64,000 nucleotides of DNA from Acephala macrosclerotiorum (Eukaryota > Ascomycota > Leotiomycetes > Helotiales > Mollisiaceae), in assembly GCA_014904845.1 (NCBI GenBank), contig MU119203.1, forward strand, positions 372,001 to 436,000. Direction: 5' to 3'. Shown here piece by piece: positions 34,337 to 47,321 of the stretch (positions are counted from its first letter, which is position 1; every line of letters starts with the position of its first letter). Made by a program: the position numbers and the translations under genes. The notes beneath the pieces were generated by a model, which was given only the letters and a program-made list of their open reading frames with translations, was not told where the DNA came from and searched no databases.

Positions 34337-35797
34337 CGCCGCTGCTGCAGTTTGTGCAGTTTTGGTGTGGAAGAAAAGAGTTTGAGGTGGGTGAGGCGCG
34401 TGAGGCGCGTGATGAGTGGTGGTAAGATAGGCACCGGAAGAATGATTGGCGGCGACACAGCGTCGAAGTCCAGCTCCAGTCCGGATTCGACAGCGAGTGC
34501 AGTGCAGTACGGGTTACTGTAGACGGACGAACAGCAGCATGTCTTCCCTCCGCGCGGCACTGGGAAAAAGGTACTTGCGGTTTGCGGAGGCGGGTAGGGC
34601 AGGGCGATGTAACAGCACCACGAACACCGGACTGATCTGTCGGCTAACCTGAGGGAAGGTATGGCAGTGTGAGATGAGATGTGATGCTGTGATTGAATTG
34701 GGAATGGGAAGGCGCAGCTGTGCAAGTATTAAGTGGTAAAGTCGTCCAGATGGGTTTGTTTGGTGGCCACCTGCGTATGATTGGGTCTCCAGATCCACGG
34801 GACTCAATGTGATCAGATCTGAACATCCAGCAGTCGAGTGGCACTCCAGTAATCGAAAATATGTCTTGCCTTATGAGACGTGGGACGTGAAGTGTGTATC
34901 CAGGGTCCGGAACAGCCGCGGCCTTGCGTCGTTTGCCGCAAACAGACAAGCGGGAAGTGGAAATGAGAGGAATGATGCGATATTAGACGCTCTATGATGG
35001 TGCCCAGAGGTACGAAGAGGTCCAGGAGGCAGCCGTGAGTTGAAAGGTACACGGGTTCGGGGACGGGGTATCAAGATTCTGCACAAGCACCGCACTGTCG
35101 ATATCGGCGCCTTCGGTGCGGTCTACTGCTGTCCTTGCAAAATTCGGATCACTGCAGTGATGAACCAAACGCGGAAGCAGCTCAGAATGCCAGACGCGAG
35201 CAGATCAGAAGGTTGTGTGCCAGCTAAGGCCAGGAGCGCAATAAGTAAGCTCGGACAATACGACTTGGACCTGGACTTGATACCAAGTCACACTTATGGG
35301 GCTGTTGCTGGGGAGCGAGTGAGTATAAGGTAGTGAGGTAGGGGACTTGGAAGCTGTAGCAGCGCTACTGGTACTGGCTAGTAACAGTGAGCACGAACGG
35401 GTAGTTGACAGGCATTAATGGGCATATGTCCTGGCAGCGCATGGCATCGCATATGGCATGGCTGGGCCGTCCTGTGGTGATCAGGTCTGCGTACGCAGTA
35501 GCTCCGAGTCGAGTTGAGTCGAGTCCAAGACCAGAGCACCTGAGGGAGATGGGGCGGAAAGAGCAGCGATAGGATTGGGGAGCAGATGGGAAAGATGCAG
35601 GGCAGGTTGGATGACGGTGAAGGGGGTGGATGTCGAGGGGGTGGACTGTGCAGCGTCAAGATCTGGAGACGAGAACATAGGCAGTCTTTTTTAGCTTAGC
35701 AATCTGCAGAACAAAGATGGAAGACGGGGTCTAGCGTCTGGAGGCGCAATGGTTCGTCTAGGAGTTCTCGACCAGATGAAAGAAGTGGTACCATGCC

Positions 35798-35825
35798 ATA
35801 CAATACAATATAATACAATGCAATA
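35798..35825. repeat. ATACA-type microsatellite
   Basis: Imperfect pentanucleotide run of ATACA, ATATA and ATGCA units in the region upstream of vosA. Confidence 0.7.
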
Positions 35826-35952
35826 GATGGAGACCAGGACCCCTCGAGGTTGCTTGGGTCGGATCGTCTGAGCGCTTGACTTGTGGTTGTGGTTGTGTAA
35901 AGATGTAAAGGGAAAAGAAGGAGAAAGGAAGCTTTACCTACTCATCCTGCAA

Positions 35953-35975
35953 CAGCTCCAGCTCCAGCTCCAGCT
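35953..35975. repeat. CAGCTC hexanucleotide repeat, about four units
   Basis: Near-perfect tandem CAGCTC units with no coding context. Confidence 0.8.
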
Positions 35976-36101
35976 ATCCCGGGCATGACCGAGCATGATG
36001 AAGCCGGACGCCTCTCTGCAAACTCTGTACCAAACCCTGTCAACACACGCTGGTCCGGCATTAAAAAGGTCTGGAGATCGCACACGAGGCTGTGCGCCGT
36101 G

Positions 36102-36126
36102 GATGATGATGATGATGATGATGATG
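36102..36126. repeat. GAT microsatellite, eight units
   Basis: Perfect (GAT)8 run. In one frame it would code for aspartates, but no surrounding gene is supported. Confidence 0.9.
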
Positions 36127-39100
36127 GGGTGAAGCTGGACATGGATTTGCTAATGGAGAATTCTTTGCGTTGTCTCGCTAGCAGCTCGGGTAGATGTCGT
36201 TAACCTACGATTGTGGATGAGGATGTGGGTTGAATGCGGATGTGGGTGTGAATGTGATATGATGTGGAGGTGGTGGATGTGGGTGTGGATATCGTGGATG
36301 CCGAAAGGAGGCGCTGGCTGTCGTCTCTAGTTGCCGTCTTACATTTCTTCTGCAGAGGAGTCCAGACCACCACAACCACCGCAGATCACAGACCAGGCCA
36401 GGTCGGAGACTTGTTAACGCAGCTGCTCCTGTACTTCCGTGGACTGGCAGAGGGCTCGCTCGCGGCGGCGGCCCCGGTGCGTCATCAAGATCTTAATTAA
36501 ACCTTCCGCCGCCGCTTCCACCTGGGCATTGGGCGTCGACACTGTACACCGTTGTGCGACTCTGGAGAACTGCACCTCGTACCTCGCAGAAACTCTCTGT
36601 CCGCGGCCACCCTCCTCCGGCGGCCAATGATCGGTGCACGGCAAAGCCCTAAGTTCTCACTTAGATGCGGATCTCTGGACCTCTCGCTATTTCTTGCTCT
36701 ACCAGGCCCATCTTGGGATGCATGGCCAACCTTACTTATTTTGCCACCTCTTATTACGCCGAGGACATTGCAGCTCAGCGTGAGGTGTACTTCCAGAGAT
36801 TGCGCTCTGCACAGCAATCAATCCCATGCGCAGCCTATCTGCGCGGGAGCAATCGAGGGAGGCTAGGCCAGTCGTGGGCGTCGAGGCTGGTTGGGGATGC
36901 ATCGTTGGCGTCGTACAGATGATTTGCAGCAGGTTCTCACGACCCCAGTGCGAGATGGGAAGCCGATGGTATTGACAGCGGTTGCTGAGCTATAACCAAG
37001 GATCTGGAGTTCGAGCTAAGGACCTGCATGACAGCCTGCATACAGGCCCTGTGGCCCCACGTTGCCCGAAGGGAGATTCGAAGATTCACCAGTGGGAAAA
37101 TTGTCAAATCAACGTCAATGGCTCATGATAAAGCCAAGCAAGTTGTGCACGGCCAGAACACCACAGACCACGGTCTCCGTACTACTTTTCCACGCTGCCG
37201 ACATCAATCGTCGAACACCAGCTGTATCACCTCCTTCGCCACTTCCTTCAAGCCATAATGCCCCATCCATTTCTGGCTGCCAACCTTCTGCTTCTGGAGT
37301 CCTTGTGCGAAGACAGAAAGAAGCACGGTCTCCCATTCGAAGCGGCTTCAATGCCGGCGAGGGCAGCATGATTCAAGGATTTCTCTTGGAGCGCTTGGTC
37401 CACCTGCTCGTGCACCATGACCGTCCAGATGACGATCGCCCAACAATGAACGGCATTCGTCCGAACTTCTCCAGAAACAGTCAATTCTCCGCTCCGGGGG
37501 TGGACGTTTGACCGCCTTGGGCAAAGGCCTCGACGGTAATCCCAATCCAGTAATGCACCATCTACCGCTGCCAAAAAATTATCGCGATTTGCTTTTGCGC
37601 GGCTCAGGATCCGGCCTCTCGTCGCTGGGACTTCCCGTGGCCAACACGTCCTACGGCCAGACCTTAATAGAAACGGGATACTGCAGGATGCATCCGCTTC
37701 AAAATCAGTTTTGCACGCGGAAAACACATGGCAAACTCACCCGAAACCGACAGTTCAAAGGGTATTTTTCCTCCACTGAGAGGTTGATTGAAGTTCTAGA
37801 CAGGTTCAACGATGCCGTGAACCAGACTTTGTTACACGACGAGGGCAGCCCCGACATCTCGAAGGACTTATCACGTGTGATCTTCAGGCACATATTCCTT
37901 TGCCTCGATGCACGATGCATTGCTGCTGCAGCTCCCTCCGTCTTTAGTCCAGCCTCGAATGAAGAGTTTTCCTGGACGCGACCCCTGCGAGTATGATGAG
38001 ATTGATGACTAGACTGATACTACAGTTTCGCGACGACGAGCAATATCATATCATATTCCTTATGATAATAGTTCCCGCACAAAGGTTTGGGTTGGATGCA
38101 TAATGGTTTTGTTATGATAACGGAACGGTGTTTCAGGTTGCCAAAAGAAGGCCAAGTACAGCTGAACCCGCGATTCTGAGCTTCTTCAGACTACATTTAT
38201 GGGTAGAAGCCCGTCGATATGCTACATGATTTTAGGGCTCTTCGGTCAACTCAAGTCAGAACAAGTTGCAGACTTTCACAACTCTCTGCGAACCGATGCT
38301 TCAGTTCGCCGACAAATTAACGGAATATTGTGTACATATGCAGAGCAGGACAACCGAGGGTTCGAGAAGCTCAAGACTCGCACTGTACCTGGTGTCGTCT
38401 TTCAGCGACCTCATCTTAAGCTAAGTCCGACTGCCAATGCTTAATCACATTGCAACAACCATCTCAAGTTCACATGAGTAGAGGGCTTAGTATCCGGTGA
38501 AAGCTCGTTGAAAGTTGTGGTAAACTATGTGTCTTGATGCACACTTCGCAGTGGCCGAGACCTTTCTTCGCATTCGCGTCACACAGCATTTCGCCTAGCG
38601 AACACAGAAACACATCGAGAAGCAAGTCTCGTATTTGTGCTTCACGAGATCGTATGATTATGACTGTGGTGAACAGCAGTGGCTGCAACGGCCTTTTAGA
38701 GCGTCATTCTGTCAACTTCCTCCACGAGGTTGAGGCGTCTGGAGCGGGGAAGCACGTTTTGTCCAGGCGAGGCCCTCGAGCTCTTACAGGTCACGATACA
38801 CAACGATAACAACAAATCTGGTTCTCTGAGACTTTTCGAAAACAAAAGACGTCGATTTTCATTCGATCTGGCCAACTTTACTCAAATCTTCTCGCCTAGT
38901 CAAACGCCATATGCAGCTATTTCGACTATGGTGGGATTCGAGAAGCCCGGCTGCAAGCCGCAATAGATAACCTCCCGAGGCAATTTGAAATCTGATAAAT
39001 TGGCTGCTTCCTTGCGGCTGACCTCTACACTTCTCACCAAAGAGGTTTTCAAAAACAAGTTTAGCATCCACTTGTTGGAACAACTCGCTGAAAGAGCACT

Positions 39101-39282
39101 GCATACGAGACTCCAACGCCTGGCTTGACAAAACAAAAATGCACATCGCTAACGACCGGCTTCGTACATGCTAACTCTTAGGCCAGCTGCAGCTTTCTTC
39201 TACGGTGTTTTGGGTAACTTTCGGCACCGAGATAAGGAAGGTATGGGTGGCAGATTCTTCCAATGCTTGAGCTCATGAGGTA

Positions 39283-39548
39283 CTCTCCCCCCCCCCCTAA
39301 TTAATTGTAACAGTGGGGCAGATCCTTAAATCCAGTACTCCGAGTGGCTACAGCCCTGTTCTTCAACGTTGGCACTGTCCAGAACAGACAGGCGAGGGTC
39401 CACAAGTCCCCTTGAAAGATCTACTGAGCCTTGACGATGGCTTTAAGAGGCCTGCTAGGCCCTTCAACACAGCGACTTTTACTGGCCCAGTGCCCTGGTA
39501 TCCTACCCGCAAAGTACCCACTGTTACAATTAATTAGGGGGGGGAGAG
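39283..39548. mobile_element. 266-bp MITE with TA target-site duplication
   Basis: Terminal inverted repeats of about 32-35 bp: CTCT, a C-run, TAATTAATTGTAACAGTGGG on the left (39283-39317), and its reverse complement on the right (39517-39548). They differ only in homopolymer length (11 C versus 8 G). Both ends are flanked by TA (39281-39282, 39549-39550), the duplication made by Tc1/mariner-type transposases. The 200-bp interior has no coding capacity, so the element is non-autonomous. The nearly identical ends suggest recent insertion. Confidence 0.88.
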
Positions 39549-39550
39549 TA

Positions 39551-42500
39551 CAGCATATACCGTAAGGTGCTTTGCTAAGTCGATCATAAATGTGGATGTA
39601 CTAGCTAAGCGAGGTCCCCCCTTTGGCCTAGTCCTATCTCTAATCCCAATTAGTGCAAGATGCCGTTACGAAGCATGTCTCACGGACATCTTCTGAATCG
39701 CAAACAAGCGCTTCAACCAGGGATGCCATTGTTATGTGATCGTTTGCGGACTCGCTGCGGTATCTCGATCCTCGACCGTCTGAACCTTCTCATCTCATCT
39801 CAATCTTGCACCCATGGTCGAAGACGGGATACGGCAAGGGCCGCACGGTATGGCTCTCCTCGACGGTCGTGCCTCTTTCATGCTTGTAACTAGCTTGCCT
39901 CACCAGCCTCTTCGTGTTTGATATCGACTGCGATGCGTGTTATCAATTTCAGCAGGCGCGCTGTGTGCACATCCCAAACTGGTACAGCAAACGCGCTTGG
40001 AGATACGCAGAAGTCAGCATTCGCCCCAATCAGCTTGTCGTCGTCCGAACCGAACCGGCACGCGGCCGCGACGCAGGGTAGCCCCTACATGTTCAAAGCT
40101 CCCTTAGTGGGCTAAGCTTTGTACTAGTACCCTTTGACTCCACTTCTTTAGGAACCTCTACCTCCGACCCTATGAACGGTTGAAGTCTTAACGGGGCTGT
40201 TCGAAGACCTTGGAGCTCGTAATCTTACCTGAGCGTCACCTGGACATTGACGGCAGCAGGGGCTAGTCTAATTAAGCATGAAGATACCCGCTCACGGACG
40301 GGGGGGCTAATTGTCGACAAGGCAGTAGCAGAGGTAAGCGCCGCTTCGTGTTCCGGAAGCTTTCCTCTAACGTTTATTTAATTTCCGACTGTGGCGAGGC
40401 AGGCACTGTATCACGACCCCAAACCTAGTCCACTTTGCTTGCTCTTCGGCATTGATCTCAGCCTAGTGACATTCTCGGAGCCATCCAGTAGATCTTATAC
40501 CCCCATATCGTTGCCTTCACATTACATATACCCTATAGCGCATGATTTATGCATGTGGTTTATAAGAAGCCAGACCACATCCGAGAATCGGTTTATAACG
40601 GGATCTCTCATCGGTATGGTCATTGCGGTTGCGGTGAGAGCTTTCGGTGATGCGCTGTACATGAACTCTTCTCCACAAAGAAGAACATCACACGGATATT
40701 GTCGGAGGCCCAGAGATGACGATGACTTCCAAGCCATCACATGCTACTCTCAGGGGTCAGAATCTGAGGTTCTGATCTCAACTACTCTTCACTACTGCTT
40801 CAACTGCATAGTTATCTGTCTCGGCTTGGTAGTGAGAATGCCAGCAGGGATACAAATTGACTTTGCTGCGTCCCGCTGAGATTCAGTACGGCTTGACCAC
40901 TAAGAAGTTCTTTCGCGCCCAACCCTTGTTCGAGTGCTAGGTGGGGTGCATCAATCATCAAGGAGCAGCCAGGTGGGCCCTGGGGAGCACTGGCGAGAGT
41001 TAGAAGGTCAGATGATACCAGACGTCATTACCAAAGATGCCTCAAGTGGGAGCAAAACCAAGTGTCATCTTTCACACATCACGAACTAGAGGGGCTCTGT
41101 CTACCTTGGTTGATTTTTTGTTCCTTCCAACTCCTCGGTTTGTTCCGTTCAGGCGTGGGACTTTTTCCGTGCCGCTGCCACTTGCTGTTGCGAGCCGTCG
41201 ATCGAGGTGTTGGTATAGGAAATGCTGGGCAACATGTTCGAAGCAATGTATGTCCAAACTTCCGACGCGGCCTATTGCTACCGCCAGCACTGCCAATCGC
41301 TCAGATGGCGGGAGCTGGCGCTGAGCGGGACATCACGCCGGTTTCGTGTGTGCACGATGGATCGGCTGTCAAATGAGTCCATGATACCGCAGGAGGATAC
41401 AAGAAAGCACCTCCATTTAAAGGAGCTACGTTCAGTACGGTATCGGGACCGACCTTTCTGTCATCTTTTGGTTGTTCTGCTGTACGGAGCCAGATTTATA
41501 CAATAACAATATCAACTGTCCCTACCTATACTTCATGTGGCCTAAAGAAAACACACACCTCCACTGCATATGAGTGAAGAATCTGCTATCATACGTGACT
41601 GTCAACGCTTGACTCAGGTGTGGATTTGAGTAATATACTAGAATTCACTAAGCTATGTGTTTCCCGCGATTTAAACAAAGTTCAACCCTTTGACAGCATA
41701 CTATCAAGATCTAGTCCATAACGGCTCCAGATATGAAAACGGCCATCAAACCCGATATTAACTACCCGCCAATAGCACGCCTCATCACCACCAAAGGGTG
41801 AAGCACTCACCCCTCGCCACTTCCCAACTTTTCCCCCTCCTTCCTTCCCAAACGAAACGCTCATAGCCAGTGAAAACCCGCGCTAAGATTCCCTCTGACC
41901 TATACATGAATGCAGCTATGATTATCTGAGTAATAACATGTACGGATTAGGTCATTTGCTGAACGCCAATCCTCCAGCGGAACGTCGTCCTTTATTCCCG
42001 AATGGCCAAGATTGAATGCTGAACCGTTTGAACCGTTGCAAGAAGTTCCACCTTCCTTTCCCACGTTATCACAGATCACGGCGCACTTACGCAATGAGAC
42101 CGAGGTGCAGGAATTAGAGAACCTAGATCTACGGATAGATCGGATAACCCGTTTCGTGATGAAAATTGGGAATGTGATGCAGGATGGTATCGTCGCCCTA
42201 TAGTAGACCAGACAACAGCCTAAGCTTCGCGTGCGCGACGGGATCGTGTCTTCCAACTTGAAGTCAACCCAGGTTCGCAAAATTCTTAGACGAAACTCAC
42301 TCCATCGATTTCCTCCAGCTTTCGGTACAGTCCGGGCATTTCGTCCAATGGTCTCTTGCGACTTCTTCAACATCTTTCGCAGATTTGATCCCATTTCGCC
42401 ATTTCGCCATCTCAATTTCCCCCCTTTTCTTTCGCGAAAACCTTGTGCGATGAACGAGACAGCAACAAAAACACTCGCAACACGCCCGCAACACACACTA

Positions 42501-45500
42501 TGCTGTCAAAATAATCCATCACGATACTTTTGCTGCCATGAGATCTTTGCTCTATTCAAAGGATGTTTTGAGCTACCAGAGGAAGCCAAATCATGAAATA
42601 TTGCGACACCGCCAGAACACTTGATCAATTTGGGGCACTCTGATGCTGCAATGGGAGTTCCATGGCCCTTTCTTGTTTTAAACGCTCATAACTCTCTCTG
42701 AAAGGACAATAACGTACCTACAGATTCTCAGGACTCTGTTTTCCCAACTGCCTCTCGATTTTACTCCTCCTCGACCATTCCGACCTCGAATAAAACTGTT
42801 CCTTCCCGTTAAGAACGACGTTCAATCTTCGAATCATTCCTTGATCAGCTCCAACTCCAACCCCCAAACTTCCAATACAACATATAGCACGGCGCAGGAC
42901 ATTGAGCAAGAAAATACAAATACTTCGATACTGAAGACGTCGTCACCTCGAGACCACGGACCGCAACCTGACTCTACCGTCGCACGAAAGCCACATACAC
43001 CAAGACGAATCACTTCACATACCATCCTCCAGCTGGCAAAAGTAATACATGTACAAGCTTCCTCTACACAACTCAGCTGAAACTCTTCCGCGCCCATCAA
43101 TCCGAGTACTAGCAATCCGCCGACGACTTTAGTATCAACGCCGTCGACTTCCTACATTTGTTCTCGGTCTTGGTGTACGACGGACAATGACTGAAACGTC
43201 TGTGCAGACGGGACGAATATATATGTGAGAACTCTGCTCTACATACGTGGACATTTACAGATGTGGATGGCTGCAGGTGGGTGCATGCAGAGTGTCTGGT
43301 GACCTTGAGGGATGGAGCTACTATTGTTCCACAGCGTGGATGCCGTAAGTTGGCTTTCCTCGATGATCATACCAAGGACTAAGTTCAACGTCCCACAAAA
43401 TCACTGACAGTGTGCAATTGCCAAGCTGGATCCGGGTTTACCTCCGCCGTCAGATGCTTTGCAGCCGGATACAAAAGCACTCCTTCGACATCCGCATCAT
43501 TACCACAGTGGCAGAAAATTTACAGCACTCATTTCTTCAGCAAGAAGCTTTGATAATGGCTTATTGCTACAATCTACAATATCATTCATTGTATTTGCAT
43601 GGACGATGTAACCCTATAGCAGAGAAGCAACGCATGCTGCTCGCCTTGTTCCTGGCGCACTTCTCCATTGGCACTTCTTATTTTCTGGAAGGGATATAGT
43701 TCAAATGACATTAAGTTTAATTTTTTTTTCTCCCTGAATAAGCAAAGTTCCGAGTTGTCCGCTTGTTCGGGGATCTAATCATTTATAGACAACGACACCA
43801 TAGATTCGTGGCCGACATTACCACAACACTGTACATATCTGAAATCCTCTTGCCCTTCTGAGTTCTTCAGAAAATTTCCCGACTACTTGGTTGGTGATTT
43901 GGGTTTATCAAAGTCATCTCCCAAACAGAGCTTTGAAAGTCGCCCTCACAACCAACTCTTTCAAAAGATTGGCTGGAAAAGTTGTCCTTGCCAAGACAAA
44001 TATTTCTGAAGCAAATTTCACCCCCGATCCATCCAAGATCCATCACACCCGCATTTCTTTTTCCATTCAAGCATTCCGCGACCAAGTAGAGGACAAGGTC
44101 GTCCTCCCTCCCCGAAAGCCATGGCAGAACTTTTGATCTTCTGGAGTATGGAGGAGAATTGGCTAGGATGAGAGATTGCATGGAGATTCCTTAAAGCTTC
44201 AGTTGATATTCGCAATTGCTTAGAAAAAATAGGTAGAGAAGTTCGGGGCAAGGCTGGGAGATTGGGAGCGCTGAGGGATCTCCCGCTTCCCGATGTTATT
44301 GGCTTCAATATTCATTCCTTGGACGAAATAAGGCCACTCGATCTGTTCTCAAATGGCTTGTAGCCTTTTATTTGTCTTGCCGAATGAATTGATTTGGTTC
44401 GCTTTTCATATCCAGTCGTTTGTTCAACAGACCGTGATGCACCGTAGACTAGCTAGTGCAAGCATATCATCGCTATATTTCCGGAACACAATCACCCACC
44501 TTCAACCTTGGAGCAGAAGCATTGATTATAGCAAGCCAAGTAAAGGCACACGAAATTTTCCGTCATGTTCTTGAATCCAAGTTCTGATGAATGGGCTGTC
44601 TGGTATGCTGCTGCATGGCTCGCTACCCCTTTCGATGAAAGCCGGGAATACCCATATCAACTACCCCGCCTCGAAGCCTTGCTCCGATGAAACACTGGAG
44701 AAGTTCACTTCAACAACTAAAAATAGAAGGATCCTTCAGCCTTATGAACGAAGTGAGGTTCTTCGGAGAAATTTTGGCGTGGCATACCCCTCACATGGAA
44801 ATGCATGCATGGCTGACTAGGATGTGAGCTTAGGGACAGGGAAAGGACGAACTTCCCGAATAGGCAGACGTCTCCTCGTCCTTTCGACAGTTTGCGAAGA
44901 CGCACCTTGTATCTGGGGTCGATGAGGAAGGATTTTGGAGCTTCTAACGGTTTACTGTGGCCTCGATATCAAGTAGGTCTAGAGACTTGTCGTTATTTGT
45001 GTAGGTGTCTATCTTCGGTACGAACATTTCCAGCTCTTCCTTGGCAGAGTACTCTTCGCGATTTGCTGAGGCTAGAAACTGGACATTAGGTTCACAGATA
45101 GTCGAATCGTGAATGTAAGAGAGACGTTGGGAGCGTCCCTCCATGTCGGTCAATGTCATGAGAGAAAATACGGAAACGTTCGCCAACGGAAGAACTCAAT
45201 ATCTGGTAAACTCAGGTGAGGTAGGTACATTTCCTCACTAAAACATTGCACAAGGTGGTATAATCTTTTTTTGGGCCTCCGGTGAAATTACCTCTGGTAT
45301 GTTATAGGAAATCTCTGAAGCCAGTCGACTATTTCTTCTGCCTCAGCTACGACTATTAGCAACGGAAAAACTCCAAGGCTCTTTGGTCCTTTTTCTGGAC
45401 TACTCAAATTTTACTTCCATCTACTGTACGGAAGTTAAGAACAATTGTAGGAATATGGAAAGCTAATCCTCTGGGAAGTGTTCATCGGCTCACAAAAGAC

Positions 45501-45821
45501 CTCGCATCGTGAAGTCTTCAGGCATGGGACATTCCGCAACATCCTTCTTCACGTGCTGCTTTGGGGACGAATGCCAGGTATATTCCTGGAATTTGGTGGC
45601 TGACTAGGTACAAGACGAGACTGAAAAGCAGTCGAAACTAGTTCTCGGTCTCAGTATGGGCGGACGTTTCTCAGCTCCACCTACATCCTGCACCTATCTC
45701 CCATCACAAGATCACAATTCGCTAAGACCTCGACAGCTAGGTACTCTGCCTTATAAAAGCGAGTACATGTGCATCAAAGACAACAAAATTGCCCGAGCTC
45801 CGCGTAAAGCTCTTAATCCAC
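39551..45821. other. 6.3-kb gene-poor region right of the MITE
   Basis: No family-level coding signal was found. Frames at 40391-40879 and 42841-43080 (Asn/Thr/Ser-rich) are open but have no convincing start context, splice partner or motif. Together with the region left of the MITE it makes about 12 kb without a called gene, far below the density elsewhere in the window. Confidence 0.4.
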
Positions 45822-47321
45822 CTATGATGCCTTGCGCTTCCTAGCATCACGCTCTCGCTCGAAGAAATCCGCAGCTTGCTTACGAGCCATCCACGAGAAG
45901 TACCAGCTAGGCTGACTATGCTCAAAACGACAGCCAGTACCTCCCATATCCCAGACACGGCTCCATTGATGGTGATGCTTGTAGTCGACATCGTGATCTC
46001 TCTTTTCTGCCTTATCAATGCAGTCTAGACACAAGCCTCCAAAGTTGTTCTGAACCATGCGAGTGGCCATTCCCATGCTGGCAGCGAAATCTTGAGAACA
46101 CATGGGGCAGTCTTCATTTGGAGCATTGTAGCTGAATTTTCCCAAGCCTTGTAGAACTTGCTGTACGGAAATTGACTCCTTGCCGTACATTACTTCCTCC
46201 AATGGCCAAACTCCGGTACCGTCAAGGGCGACTCCGTATTGGAAATAGCCTTCCATCTTGCAATCGCAAGAGCTGGAGAAGAAGTCTCAATCGATGTAGA
46301 TCTCCTTGTGAATCTTCGTCTTGAGGTTACCTCTAGCTGCATTTAGGCTTGCTGCAAGACATGTATCAGGGTCTAAAGGAGTGTATTGAAGGTGTAGAGC
46401 CTGCCAGAGGCTGAAACAAGAGGATATAAACATAATGGGTCTGTGCACCCTAATAACATGTCAGCCCAGTATTTGGATAACTGTATCGAAAAAGAATTCA
46501 CTCGCAGATGATTCGAGGATGAAGGTGAAGGTGTTTTGCAGAGAACTTTGAGAAGGCCTTCGGAAAGGCCTCTGAGATATGGCCAGGCATCTCGTACACC
46601 AATCTTCTTGTCGCATGTGCAAACCTAAGAGGATTGTCGAATTCTTGGCATGGATACTGTAGCATCTGAAGCTCTTCAATCTTGAACTTCTCCAACTTGT
46701 CACCGCCGTTGTCCTTCAGCCATTTGTCAAAGCCATTCCTCCAAATTCTCGGTCTTGAAGTCGTAGAATTGCGCAATCTTGAGCGCGCCCCAGATGACCG
46801 GAATCGAGAGTTTGTAGCTTGCTTCGTTGAACGAACCACGGAAGAGGCGGATCCATAGCTGTTCCCAAAATCATGAAGTTAGTATACTTCTTTCAGGCGT
46901 TTGGGGAAGTCCTAGGAGTAGTGGTACATTCGCTGAGGCAACATAACATATGAAGACTCAGTGCAGAAGAGCAACCTCGCTCCGAGTAGGGGAGACATAC
47001 CTCAAGCGCGTCAACCTGATCATCTTCAAGATCGATAGTGCTTTGGCTGGCTTCTCCGAATCCACTGGCCAGCATGGCAGCGAAGTAGGCCGATTTTTCA
47101 ACGAGAACCTTCTTCGTGACTTTGATGGTTGCAAGGATTTCACCCTTGATGGTCTTGCTACCGTCGATGCTTGACTGAAATACAGGACCGAAGGCAGATC
47201 CCTTCTTGTAGACTCGGATGATTAGATCGCCCGACCCATCAGTGATCATCTCACGAGGAGTTGCTGATGCGACGCGACCCAGGCACGCATTTGTCGCGAA
47301 CAGACGACCGGTGGTAGCCAT
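45822..47321 (-). pseudogene. BTB/POZ-domain protein with frameshift and in-frame stop
   Basis: From the ATG at 47321 the frame encodes a fungal BTB/POZ protein: SGDLIIRVYKKG, TIKVTKKVLVEKSAYFAAML and DLEDDQVDALE. An intron follows (GTATGT, acceptor GGGAACAG), then LWIRLFRGSFNEASYKLSI and WGALKIAQFYDFKTENLEEW. There one extra base (about 46732) breaks the frame; without it the sequence runs on as FDKWLKDNGGDKLEKFKIEE. After a further intron the conserved C-terminal part contains TGA at IYID-stop-DFFSSSCDC, then continues as MEGYFQYGVALDG with a cysteine-rich CPMCSQ...CLDC segment to 45822. BTB proteins of this type are numerous in filamentous fungi, with mostly unknown partners. The last 144 codons form an intact frame and could be annotated separately. 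Two independent lesions favour a pseudogene. Confidence 0.65.

Larger units (their letters stand above)
33578..39280. other. 5.7-kb gene-poor region upstream of the velvet gene
   Basis: I see no supportable gene on either strand. The frames (up to 162 codons) are overlapping and composition-driven. Simple repeats are frequent and listed separately. The 37.5-38.0 kb frame (FNDAVNQTLLHDEG stretch) is the most protein-like but has no family or splice support. The long leader may carry distal control elements of vosA. Confidence 0.4.

Noticed and set aside
37508..37996. 162-codon plus-strand frame in the gene-poor region
   Set aside because: Part of it looks protein-like, but the start half does not, no family is recognised and no introns fit. 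Probably chance or a very old relic.
40391..40879. 162-codon plus-strand frame
   Set aside because: No motif, codon use unlike neighbouring genes, and overlapping minus-strand frame. No support.
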